The notes beneath the pieces were generated by a model. The model had not been told where the DNA came from. It ran no database searches and worked only from the letters and a program-made list of their open reading frames with translations. Positions 1-5,799 of a stretch of DNA of 5,799 nucleotides are shown piece after piece. How positions within the stretch are numbered: the first letter of the stretch is position 1; each line of letters starts with the position of its first letter. The stretch is taken from contig JAKAAL010000316.1 in assembly GCA_021802375.1 (NCBI GenBank), positions 1 to 5,799 on the forward strand. The letters run 5' to 3'. A program made the translations under genes and the position numbers. The DNA comes from Bacillota bacterium. GTDB taxonomy: Bacteria; Bacillota_E; Sulfobacillia; Sulfobacillales; Sulfobacillaceae.

Positions 1-1
1 A

Positions 2-1321
2 AAAGTCGTGCGTCGTGCGATTATTCAGGAAGGTATACGGCCTGATGGCCGTGGATTAACCGAAATTCGGCCGCTTCATATTGAGGTGGGCGTCTTGCCA
101 AGGGTTCATGGCACGGGCTTATTCACGCGCGGACAGACCCAAGCGTTAACCGCAATGACGCTTGGACCTTTGTCGGATCAGCAGATGATAGATGGCATTG
201 GGGAAACCGAATCCAAGCGCTACATGCATCACTATAATTTTCCTCCGTTTGCCACAGGAGAAGCTGGACCTATGCGCGGGCCGAATCGGCGTGCTATTGG
301 TCATGGTGCATTGGCAGGACGAGCCTTGGAGCCCGTGATTCCTCAGGAATCAGAGTTTCCTTATGCGCTACGCCTAGTGTCGGATATTTTGGAGTCTAAT
401 GGATCCTCCTCGATGGCATCGGTGTGTGGCAGTACCTTGGCGTTGATGGACGGCGGAGTGCCGATAAAGGCGCCCGTGGCAGGCATCGCTATGGGATTGG
501 TGAAGGACGAGGCGGGTGTTGCCATTTTGACGGATATCCAAGGTTTGGAGGATGCGTTGGGCGACATGGACTTCAAAGTGGCCGGAACCAAAGACGGCAT
601 TACTGCGATTCAAATGGACATTAAGATTCATGGTCTGGACCGTGAAATCTTAGCCAAAGCCTTGGAACAGGCTCGCCAAGCCAGACTTTTCATCTTAACT
701 GAGATGTTGGCTGTATTGCCCGGCCCTCGCGAGCATTTGTCGACTCATGCACCGCGTATCATCACTATCACTATTGATCCAGAAAAAATCCGTGAGGTGA
801 TAGGGCCAGGCGGCAAAACCATCAACAGAATTATCGACGCCACTAGGGTTGGAGACAAAAAGGTCGACATTGACATTCAAGATGATGGTACCATCTACAT
901 CGCGGCGATCAATCAAGAGGTAGCGCAAAAGGCGGTACAAATGATCGAAGATTTGGTGCGTACTGTAGAAGTAGGCCAGATCTACGAGGGAAGAGTGACC
1001 CGTTTAATGAATTTTGGAGCATTTGTCGAAGTGTTGCCTGGCAAAGAAGGCTTAGTGCACATTTCCCAATTGGCTCATCAGCGAATTAACAAGGTGGAGG
1101 ACGCGGTCAAAGTCGGCGATGTCATTAAGGTCAAAGTCGTCGAAATCGATCACGCGGGACGTGTCAATTTGTCGCATAAAGAGGTAGTTCCTGTACCTGA
1201 AGGCATGGTTGTCGGCACCAAAGGCAATGATGTGCACCATTCGCCACCAAATCAGACACGACCGGGTGGCCCCCGACGCCCGTACCGTGACAACAACGGA
1301 CCACGGCGAGATACCCGGTGA
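2..1321 (+). CDS. pnp: Polyribonucleotide nucleotidyltransferase (PNPase), 3' part, N-terminus outside window
   Basis: PNPase degrades RNA 3' to 5' by phosphorolysis, releasing nucleoside diphosphates; it acts in the cytoplasm as a trimer, often in the degradosome. The reading frame is open from the first bases, so the true start lies upstream. The family is usually about 700 residues, and about 300 (first RNase PH domain and helical linker) are missing here. Visible in order: the second RNase PH domain (about 2-760), with the [19 protein letters not shown] RNA/phosphate-binding loop, the SNGSSSMAS phosphate-site motif and the catalytic LGDMDFK motif (Asp codons 563-565 and 569-571, Lys 575-577); a KH domain with an intact GPGG loop (803-814); an S1 domain (about 970-1190) containing [14 protein letters not shown] and GLVHISQL; and a Pro/Arg/Asn-rich, probably disordered tail of about 45 residues. 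Its TGA stop overlaps the GTG of the endonuclease IV gene. The identification is very secure. Confidence 0.97.
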   Translation, partial: KVVRRAIIQEGIRPDGRGLTEIRPLHIEVGVLPRVHGTGLFTRGQTQALTAMTLGPLSDQQMIDGIGETESKRYMHHYNFPPFATGEAGPMRGPNRRAIGHGALAGRALEPVIPQESEFPYALRLVSDILESNGSSSMASVCGSTLALMDGGVPIKAPVAGIAMGLVKDEAGVAILTDIQGLEDALGDMDFKVAGTKDGITAIQMDIKIHGLDREILAKALEQARQARLFILTEMLAVLPGPREHLSTHAPRIITITIDPEKIREVIGPGGKTINRIIDATRVGDKKVDIDIQDDGTIYIAAINQEVAQKAVQMIEDLVRTVEVGQIYEGRVTRLMNFGAFVEVLPGKEGLVHISQLAHQRINKVEDAVKVGDVIKVKVVEIDHAGRVNLSHKEVVPVPEGMVVGTKGNDVHHSPPNQTRPGGPRRPYRDNNGPRRDTR

Positions 1322-2151
1322 TTCGTATTGGGGCTCAAGTTTCGGTAGCCGGAGGAATGCAACTGACACTGACAGAAGCAAAGCAGACGGGTCTCGAATG
1401 CCTGCAAATATTTAGTCGCAGTCCGGTGGGGGGCCAAAGTCGTGGCCTGCCGCAGTCGAAACAGATGGCAGAGTGGTTGGCCGGAGCACATATCCGGCCG
1501 CTTTTTGTTCATGCACCATATTTTGTCAATCCGGCAGCCACCGATGACGCGATGCATGCCAAAGCCTGCCAGGTGTTGGGGGATGAAATGAGGCGGGTGC
1601 GACATTTAGCGGGTGACTTTTTAGTAGTGCACCCGGGCCATCAACAAACTGGATCCGGCCCCGAAGAGGCGTTGGATGCATTTGCTGATACCGTAGTATC
1701 TCTGTTGTCCACTCGGGGCCGGGTGCTTATCGAAAATACGGCGGGGCAAGGCAAGGAAGTCGGTTCCGGCTTCGAAGATTTGGCACGGGTGTTCAATGCT
1801 GTGGGCAAGACGTCACGGGTCGGGCTTATGTTGGATACCGCCCATGCCATGGCGTGGGGCTACCCACTGACCACTGCTGACGATTGGAATCGTCTTTGTG
1901 GCCTAATTGGTGAGTATATCGGATTAGCTCGGGTTAAAGGAGTTCATTTGAATGACTCTATGTTTGCTGTTGGTTCTCGTCGTGACCAGCATGCGGCATT
2001 GTTAACAGGATATTTAGGTTCAGAGGCGTTACAGGGTATCATTGCCACAGCGGATTTGCACAGTTGGCCGTTGATTCTTGAGACACCGGGAAAGAATGCG
2101 GCGGCTCGCGCGGAGGATTTGGAAATTTTACGCAGGTCTATGAGAATGTGA
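1318..2151 (+). CDS. nfo: Endonuclease IV (class II AP endonuclease, deoxyribonuclease IV)
   Basis: Endonuclease IV cuts the DNA backbone 5' of abasic sites and removes blocked 3' ends in base excision repair. It is a TIM-barrel enzyme with three zinc ions. The 277 residues are close to the usual 280-285. All nine metal ligands known from the E. coli enzyme have counterparts: His65 (HAPY), His105 (VHPGH), Glu139 (IENTAGQG), Asp173 and His176 (MLDTAHA), His210 (GVHLNDS), Asp223 and His225 (SRRDQH), Glu255 (LETPG). The GTG start at 1318 gives [13 protein letters not shown], which fits the family N-terminus (GAHVSAAGG-like, with Gln7 for the common His). Only a weak Shine-Dalgarno (GGCGAG, about 1305-1310) precedes it. 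The start overlaps the pnp stop as GTGA, so translation is probably coupled to pnp. The gene looks intact and catalytically competent. Confidence 0.96.
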   Translation: MIRIGAQVSVAGGMQLTLTEAKQTGLECLQIFSRSPVGGQSRGLPQSKQMAEWLAGAHIRPLFVHAPYFVNPAATDDAMHAKACQVLGDEMRRVRHLAGDFLVVHPGHQQTGSGPEEALDAFADTVVSLLSTRGRVLIENTAGQGKEVGSGFEDLARVFNAVGKTSRVGLMLDTAHAMAWGYPLTTADDWNRLCGLIGEYIGLARVKGVHLNDSMFAVGSRRDQHAALLTGYLGSEALQGIIATADLHSWPLILETPGKNAAARAEDLEILRRSMRM

Positions 2152-2379
2152 ACCGTTCCCTAAAATGTTATCTGATAACTCAGGTTGGACGCGGCCAGGG
2201 GGAGTAAAAGGCAAAAATGCGGCGGTTTGGGCACGTTATAGACCACGTTAGCCCGTATAACCCTAGCGATTTTAAGGTCCATTCCCTGTCATCTGAGTTA
2301 ACCGATCATGTATGAAATGTTATGCACGCTTATCCATTGATCCGGGACTAAAGAAATCAGGGAATCTATGCCGGAACAG
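2152..2379. other. Convergent intergenic region with no recognised gene or terminator
   Basis: This gap separates the end of nfo (plus strand) from the end of the VKOR gene (minus strand). Reading both strands, I see no strong GC stem followed by a T run, so transcription from each side may end by another route or overlap. GTTAT occurs at 2167, 2235, 2319 and 2379, and ATAAC at 2175 and 2257. CACGTTA is directly repeated at 2232-2238 and 2244-2250, and AAATGTTAT at 2163-2171 and 2315-2323. A 32-codon frame (2217-2315) is present but unsupported. Confidence 0.6.
2167..2179. repeat. 13-base palindrome GTTATCTGATAAC
   Basis: Two perfect 6-base arms (GTTATC and GATAAC) flank a single central T, starting 15 bases after the nfo stop codon. 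The symmetry would suit a dimeric DNA-binding protein. The stem is too AT-rich and lacks a T tract, so it is not a convincing terminator. It could also be chance; the function is unknown. Confidence 0.35.
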
Positions 2380-2805
2380 TTATTTCCTTAGGAACTCGTG
2401 CCGGCTTGGGACTGGTCCGCCAATAGAAAATTTCGGTTGAGCCCAGGTCATGAGGGAAGTCGTCATGATAATCAATTGCAATACTGTACACCATACGCAC
2501 CAACTCTCCCAGTACAGCTCGTGTCCTATCGCCCAACCCGTCCCCGCCATACCCCCTAGTATCCATAGGATCTTGCCCGGGAATTTGGACATCCCATACG
2601 AACCAAGACACCATAGACTGCCCCAGAAACCCAGCGGTATTCCCAGCAAGGTACTGCCGGGGGAATTAATAGTGAAATTACAGTTGATCCAGGAGACGTC
2701 CGTGGCCCCAGGGCATACCACGCCGAAACTCAGCCAGTGGGCTGCGGCCAAATATCCTCCAATCAGCACCCCTGCCGTCAAAAGAAAAGTTCGAATCAGC
2801 GGCAT
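2380..2805 (-). CDS. Vitamin K epoxide reductase (VKOR) family disulfide-forming membrane protein
   Basis: Bacterial VKOR homologues replace DsbB: they oxidise an extracytoplasmic thioredoxin-fold partner and pass the electrons to membrane quinone. The 141 residues give four likely membrane helices (about 5-25, 55-72, 78-98 and 103-121). The family signature is present: a loop cysteine pair Cys31 and Cys42, the segment NCNFTINSPGSTLLGIP with the conserved Ser48, and the quinone-side active site CVWC (Cys103, Cys106). An additional Cys66 lies in helix 2. There is no fused thioredoxin domain, unlike some bacterial VKORs; the likely partner is encoded immediately upstream as a separate protein. 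The ATG start is set by AGGAGG (2814-2819 on the complement) at 8-base spacing, directly after the TAG of the preceding gene, so coupled translation is likely. Family call secure; partner inferred. Confidence 0.9.
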   Translation of the reverse strand: MPLIRTFLLTAGVLIGGYLAAAHWLSFGVVCPGATDVSWINCNFTINSPGSTLLGIPLGFWGSLWCLGSYGMSKFPGKILWILGGMAGTGWAIGHELYWESWCVWCTVLQLIIMTTSLMTWAQPKFSIGGPVPSRHEFLRK

Positions 2806-2813
2806 TTTTGGTT

Positions 2814-2819
2814 CCTCCT
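2814..2819 (-). promoter_or_regulatory. Ribosome binding site of the VKOR gene
   Basis: A perfect AGGAGG on the minus strand lies 8 bases before the ATG at 2805. It sits within the 16-base gap after the stop of the thioredoxin-like gene and fixes the start choice. Confidence 0.85.
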
Positions 2820-2821
2820 GT

Positions 2822-3484
2822 CTATGGTTTTAATAACGCGTAGATCCAAGGACTTGCTTGCTGTAAAGTCAGGGCTCCTCGGTAATGGGCCACGAGCACA
2901 CCCTGAGAGTTAAAAACGTACCATTGAGGAACGATCGAGGTTGCCTCGGCGACCGTTTGGTGGGGCGCAACAACGTAGAAATTTAAAGCGGTTTGTGAGA
3001 GGTGTAACTGCCGAATGTATTGTCGCATTATCGAGAGAACTTTGCCTTCGGGAAGAGTCTTGGTTTTTTGTCCATCCGCACCGTGAAAAGGCGGATATTC
3101 CGGACCCGGGGAAGCTATTCCGCCCATATAGGATACGTCGACCACGTCGATGGCCACAGACGGATAAGCTTGTGCAATATGCGGGAGTACCCAGCGGTCC
3201 TCATAACCACAAAAACGGCACCATGGAGCCATGGTTAAGATTACTGAGCCCTGGCTTCCTTTTTGCAAAACCACCCGCTCTCCTCTAACATTCAGCAGCA
3301 TAGACTTTAGGGAGGGGGGATAGCGGGGGGGATTAGGGGGTTGGGAAGAGGTTAGCTGAACTGTCTCCGCGGTACGGCTAACGCTATATGCTCCAAAGGC
3401 TGCGCTCAGCAAAAATACCAAGAAGAAAGACGAAAGCCCCCAGACTTTGGGAATTCTGTCCAAAGTTCTTAGTACGGGCGTCAT
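2822..3484 (-). CDS. Membrane-anchored thioredoxin-fold protein with WCRFC active site
   Basis: This is probably an extracytoplasmic thiol-disulfide exchange protein. The 220 residues begin with a short basic segment and one hydrophobic helix (about 17-33) that would act as signal anchor, then a Pro-rich linker (about 48-57). The thioredoxin fold follows: APWCRFC with redox cysteines Cys89 and Cys92 (the only cysteines in the protein), and the cis-proline region IVPQWYVFNSQGVLVAHYRG with Pro186. About 60-70 residues separate the strand after CxxC from the cis-Pro strand, an insertion more like TlpA/DsbA-type proteins than plain thioredoxin. The ATG overlaps the stop of the EAL-GGDEF gene (ATGA), with AGGA 7 bases ahead. 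Next to a VKOR gene, the natural reading is a DsbA-like oxidase recharged by VKOR; a reductase role of the ResA type is the alternative. The CRFC dipeptide does not decide between them. Confidence 0.85.
   Translation of the reverse strand: MTPVLRTLDRIPKVWGLSSFFLVFLLSAAFGAYSVSRTAETVQLTSSQPPNPPRYPPSLKSMLLNVRGERVVLQKGSQGSVILTMAPWCRFCGYEDRWVLPHIAQAYPSVAIDVVDVSYMGGIASPGPEYPPFHGADGQKTKTLPEGKVLSIMRQYIRQLHLSQTALNFYVVAPHQTVAEATSIVPQWYVFNSQGVLVAHYRGALTLQQASPWIYALLKP
3310..3345 (+). other. Potential G-quadruplex motif inside the thioredoxin-like gene
   Basis: Five runs of three or more G on the plus strand (3310-3312, 3314-3319, 3325-3331, 3336-3340, 3343-3345) are separated by loops of 1, 5, 4 and 2 bases, which satisfies the usual quadruplex pattern. 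The G-rich strand is the template strand of the gene; the mRNA is C-rich here. The runs arise from CCC/CCT proline codons of the linker just after the membrane anchor, so protein-level selection may be sufficient explanation. Confidence 0.6.
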
Positions 3485-5340
3485 TTTTCAGTCCTGAATT
3501 CTTCACGTCTCAGGGCCATGGAAAACATGTCTGAGTACACCACTCTATTTCGTCGGAGCTTCGCTTGGTACTTAAACAGGGTGTCGACTGTTATGGAGGA
3601 TGCGGAGTCTTTTTGAGCCAAATCTGCACTGACACTCATCCACAGGTAATCCCTGTCCTTTTCCACCACGTTATCGGAGGCCAGAAAGGCCAAACGGATG
3701 GAGTGAGCCTGGCTTAGGGCTTCATTCGCAGGGAGATCAGGACAAATCAAAAGAAACTCATCGCCGCCGTAGCGAACCAGAGAATCGGGAGGTCGTTTAA
3801 GACTGTTCACCAGGGTAACAAATTTCTGTAATAATGCATCGCCAACTAAATGACCGTACCGATCATTAATATTTTTGAAAAAGTCCAGGTCGATTAACAA
3901 GAGAACAATGTTCCCTTGCGGTCTTTTTAGTAATTGTTCGAGTTGAAAAACGCCATATTCTCGACCATAAACGCCGATCAAGTTATCGCGCAGGCCCATT
4001 AACCGATCTTGATCAAAGACTGATTTCCATAATCCCAGAGCCAACCCCAAAATGAAAATGTAGATCCCTAGCATTACGTAGTTGGGGCCCATCAACCAGG
4101 CATATGTGCTCGAATAAATTGCCGCCACCGTCACGGCAGGAGGCAAAGGCAAACGCATCATTGCCATCAAAATTCCGACAAAAATTAAGGGAAGAAAGGG
4201 GCTTTCCTGACCACCGATAGTAAAGGTCCAGCCAAAAATCAATAGCAAGTCGATCAGGGTGGCGATGTAAGGAGCCGGTGAAAATTTTTTCCATAAACCA
4301 TAATACACGTCGATCAAGTCAAGCCCGCCCAAAATCCATCCGGCAATGAGTACCAGCCATGAGATTCTTTCCATTGTCTGGGGAGGATGGGTGGAAATAA
4401 CCCAAATGAGGGTACTGGTAGCTACGATGACCATACGCAAGGGTGACAGGATTTGTTCCGCCCTGAGTTGCAGGTGCCATAACCATAACGATTCACCCCA
4501 TGTCGACCAAGGAGAATGATGTCTGATCGTCTCTTGGCGGTCTGCAGGGATCTTTTGAGGAGTCAAGGTCGGCGATATGGCGGGAAAAGGATTGACGTGA
4601 GCCAAGGTTCCGGTATTCCAATAGCTGGCGGAAGCAGCCTGTCCCCAAGCATATCCATGTAACGCATGAAAAGGGCGGACAGATAATTTTTCTAGCCAGG
4701 CCCGATCTTCGATTCCTTCTACCACGACTACTGCCCCTACCGTATTGGCAGATTCTATCCAGTTGTCAAAGTGTTCAGGTTTTCCCGCCATACACTCCTT
4801 AAATAGTGTTTGATCCAACTTGACATATTGCGGTCGCAGCCAGGCGAACCGGGCGGCGGTAGTCGCTTTGACCCCGGCATCATCCAGCGCCAACGGGACA
4901 CCTTGATCTTGCCAGTGGACGGCGCCGCGTGTGGCTTTGGCCAAATTATCGACATGGGTTTCGGTAATTTCCAGGACCACCGAATCTAGAGGATGGTAAA
5001 GCTGGATTTGCCGAATCATTTCCTCCATGGAACATCCATCTAATTCCAGATACCTTGCCGAGACATTTAGGAAAAGTTTGCCAGGCAGGTCTTTGCCGTC
5101 TTGCAATGCAGTAACGATGGATAATTGGTCCAGGCGGTTTTGTAACAGGTGTTCTTCTGTCCACCGCCAAACTTTATCGGGACTTAGGGGTTCGGGAAAC
5201 CGGGCCAGGACTTCGAACCCTAATATTGTATCACGGGCCAGATCCCAAATAGGCTGAAATTCATGGCGTAGTCCGTCATCGAGAATCATACGGATCGGAC
5301 CATTCTGTATGGTGGACAACGCCTCCCCGAACGGTTCCAC
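3481..5340 (-). CDS. EAL - six-TM - GGDEF membrane protein (c-di-GMP turnover), reversed domain order
   Basis: GGDEF domains make cyclic di-GMP from GTP and EAL domains hydrolyse it. This 619-residue protein has an N-terminal EAL domain (about 20-245), about six hydrophobic segments (near 301-317, 326-345, 358-376, 382-398, 400-417, 419-438) and a C-terminal GGDEF domain (about 450-605). An even number of crossings would leave both domains in the cytoplasm. In the EAL part the motif is EVL (Glu43), and expected ligands are present: Asn92, Glu124, Asp153, Asp154, Lys174, Glu208, Glu211, plus Glu127. The loop after DD is DDAGVKATTA instead of DDFGTGYSSL, and the QGY glutamine is His228. The GGDEF part has IDLDFFKNIND, GHLVGD, RYGGDEF (523-529) and an RxxD inhibitory site (RPPD, 516-519) at correct spacing, so cyclase activity is likely. 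The GTG start follows AAGGAGG by 8 bases. Its stop overlaps the thioredoxin-like gene by 4 bases. Confidence 0.93.
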   Translation of the reverse strand: MEPFGEALSTIQNGPIRMILDDGLRHEFQPIWDLARDTILGFEVLARFPEPLSPDKVWRWTEEHLLQNRLDQLSIVTALQDGKDLPGKLFLNVSARYLELDGCSMEEMIRQIQLYHPLDSVVLEITETHVDNLAKATRGAVHWQDQGVPLALDDAGVKATTAARFAWLRPQYVKLDQTLFKECMAGKPEHFDNWIESANTVGAVVVVEGIEDRAWLEKLSVRPFHALHGYAWGQAASASYWNTGTLAHVNPFPAISPTLTPQKIPADRQETIRHHSPWSTWGESLWLWHLQLRAEQILSPLRMVIVATSTLIWVISTHPPQTMERISWLVLIAGWILGGLDLIDVYYGLWKKFSPAPYIATLIDLLLIFGWTFTIGGQESPFLPLIFVGILMAMMRLPLPPAVTVAAIYSSTYAWLMGPNYVMLGIYIFILGLALGLWKSVFDQDRLMGLRDNLIGVYGREYGVFQLEQLLKRPQGNIVLLLIDLDFFKNINDRYGHLVGDALLQKFVTLVNSLKRPPDSLVRYGGDEFLLICPDLPANEALSQAHSIRLAFLASDNVVEKDRDYLWMSVSADLAQKDSASSITVDTLFKYQAKLRRNRVVYSDMFSMALRREEFRTEK

Positions 5341-5348
5341 AAGCGGCG

Positions 5349-5355
5349 CCTCCTT
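5349..5355 (-). promoter_or_regulatory. Ribosome binding site deciding the GTG start of the EAL-GGDEF gene
   Basis: AAGGAGG on the minus strand ends 8 bases before the GTG at 5338-5340. No other start codon nearby has comparable spacing, which supports GTG over internal ATGs such as Met18. Confidence 0.85.
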
Positions 5356-5372
5356 ATCTACTCTTTAGGGTC

Positions 5373-5390
5373 CCGGAGTTGAGTCTCCGG
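5373..5390 (-). repeat. Short hairpin between the edge gene and the EAL-GGDEF gene
   Basis: CCGGAG and CTCCGG form a perfect 6-base stem around a 6-base loop, starting just 3' of the TAA of the upstream gene. No T run follows (GGGACCCTAAAG on the minus strand), so an efficient intrinsic terminator is unlikely. It could trim the transcript 3' end or weakly attenuate read-through, or be chance. Confidence 0.4.
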
Positions 5391-5392
5391 CA

Positions 5393-5799
5393 TTATTCGG
5401 ACCGGACGGATTGTTTGGTGTCCAATACCTCTGTCGTTTTCCCGGGAGAAAGACGGATCTGGTAATAGTAAGTTTCCCGACCATTTCTTATGATGTACCA
5501 GTGAGTGTTGTTCGCAGTGAGATAATAGAAAATTGGGAGTTCGTACTGATCGGCCAGTTTTACCAGGAACTCCATGGAAGGGACCTGGATCGCATCTCTT
5601 ACCGAGGGCACGGTCGTGTCCACGACCGGAATCAATAAATCGCCAAATTGAGCGGCAATATAATCGGCTTCACTGTGAGATTCCCCCACATCCACATTGT
5701 CATATCCCATGACCGCAACATCTTCAGGTATGCGCTTGCCCACACGATGCAAATAGCGCATACCGCCAATCGCCATGAGGTCACTGGCATAAAAAATAG
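5393..5799 (-). CDS. 3' end of a gene; visible start resembles the LacI-family sensor domain, tail unrecognised
   Basis: The frame is open to the right edge, so the N-terminus is missing; about 134 residues are visible. The first 38 or so (FYASDLMAIGGMRYLHRVG then KRIPEDVAVMGYDNVDV) closely follow the C-terminal subdomain pattern of LacI/GalR regulators and related sugar-binding folds (SDxxAxGxxxxLxxxGxxxPxDVxVxGxDN). A later LLIPVVDTTVPS might correspond to the PPLTTV strand, but with extra residues between. The tail, around ELPIFYYLTANNTHWYI and ETYYYQIRLSPG, is rich in Tyr and beta-type residues and is not a family I recognise. If LacI-like, it would be a ligand-responsive transcription factor; no DNA-binding part is in the window, so this is tentative. 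It ends 52 bases before the EAL-GGDEF gene on the same strand and may share its transcript. Confidence 0.6.
   Translation of the reverse strand, partial: IFYASDLMAIGGMRYLHRVGKRIPEDVAVMGYDNVDVGESHSEADYIAAQFGDLLIPVVDTTVPSVRDAIQVPSMEFLVKLADQYELPIFYYLTANNTHWYIIRNGRETYYYQIRLSPGKTTEVLDTKQSVRSE

Noticed and set aside
1052..1605. Minus-strand frames of 109 and 117 codons across the pnp/nfo junction
   Set aside because: They lie opposite conserved S1 and endonuclease IV coding sequence and show no recognisable protein features.
2217..2315. A 32-codon plus-strand frame beginning ATG CGG CGG in the convergent gap
   Set aside because: AGGGGGAG ends 12 bases before the ATG, which is too far, and the nearer AAAAGG is weak. 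The peptide shows no recognisable pattern, and random frames of this length are common.
2281..2365. Inverted repeat ATTCCCTG (2281-2288) and CAGGGAAT (2358-2365) as a terminator
   Set aside because: The arms are only 8 bases and nearly 70 bases apart, with no T run. One such pair is expected by chance in a gap this size.
2450..2833. A 127-codon plus-strand frame opposite the VKOR gene
   Set aside because: It is antisense to a gene with clear VKOR motifs and has no family pattern or good ribosome binding site.
3310..3345. The G-rich tract as a sequencing or assembly error breaking the thioredoxin-like gene
   Set aside because: The frame reads continuously from the membrane anchor through CxxC and cis-Pro, so the tract length keeps the gene intact.
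5373..5390. The CCGGAG/CTCCGG hairpin as an intrinsic terminator separating two operons
   Set aside because: No T tract follows and the stem is only 6 bases, so read-through into the EAL-GGDEF gene seems likely. It is kept only as a repeat feature.

Overview
This window looks like ordinary chromosome from a Gram-positive (Firmicutes-like) bacterium. The pointers are AGGAGG-type ribosome binding sites at 8-base spacing, two GTG starts, a VKOR-type disulfide oxidase instead of DsbB, and roughly balanced base composition by eye. The mix of pnp, nfo and many-domain c-di-GMP proteins would suit a Sulfobacillus-like thermoacidophile, but that is inference and cannot be confirmed here.

Left part, plus strand (1-2151): the 3' part of pnp (polynucleotide phosphorylase: second RNase PH domain, KH and S1) enters from the left edge. 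It overlaps by 4 bases a complete gene for endonuclease IV (nfo), which starts at GTG. An RNA-decay enzyme and an AP-site repair enzyme are therefore on one transcript and probably translationally coupled.

Middle (2152-2379): a 228-base convergent gap with no recognisable terminator or gene. It is unusually rich in GTTAT/ATAAC words and holds a 13-base palindrome.

Right part, minus strand (2380-5799): a tight gene row read right to left. First comes the 3' end of a gene whose visible start resembles the LacI-family sensor domain, with an unplaced tail. After 52 bases follows a 619-residue EAL - six membrane segments - GGDEF protein. It overlaps by 4 bases a membrane-anchored thioredoxin-fold protein (WCRFC), which lies 16 bases ahead of a four-helix VKOR-family protein. 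The last two form a plausible extracytoplasmic disulfide-forming pair: VKOR re-oxidises the thioredoxin-like protein and passes electrons to quinone. Their tight linkage to a c-di-GMP enzyme is the most interesting feature. In that enzyme the GGDEF half looks fully competent, including the product-inhibition site. The EAL half keeps its metal ligands but has lost the usual loop-6 sequence. No mobile element, CRISPR array, tRNA or rRNA was seen.
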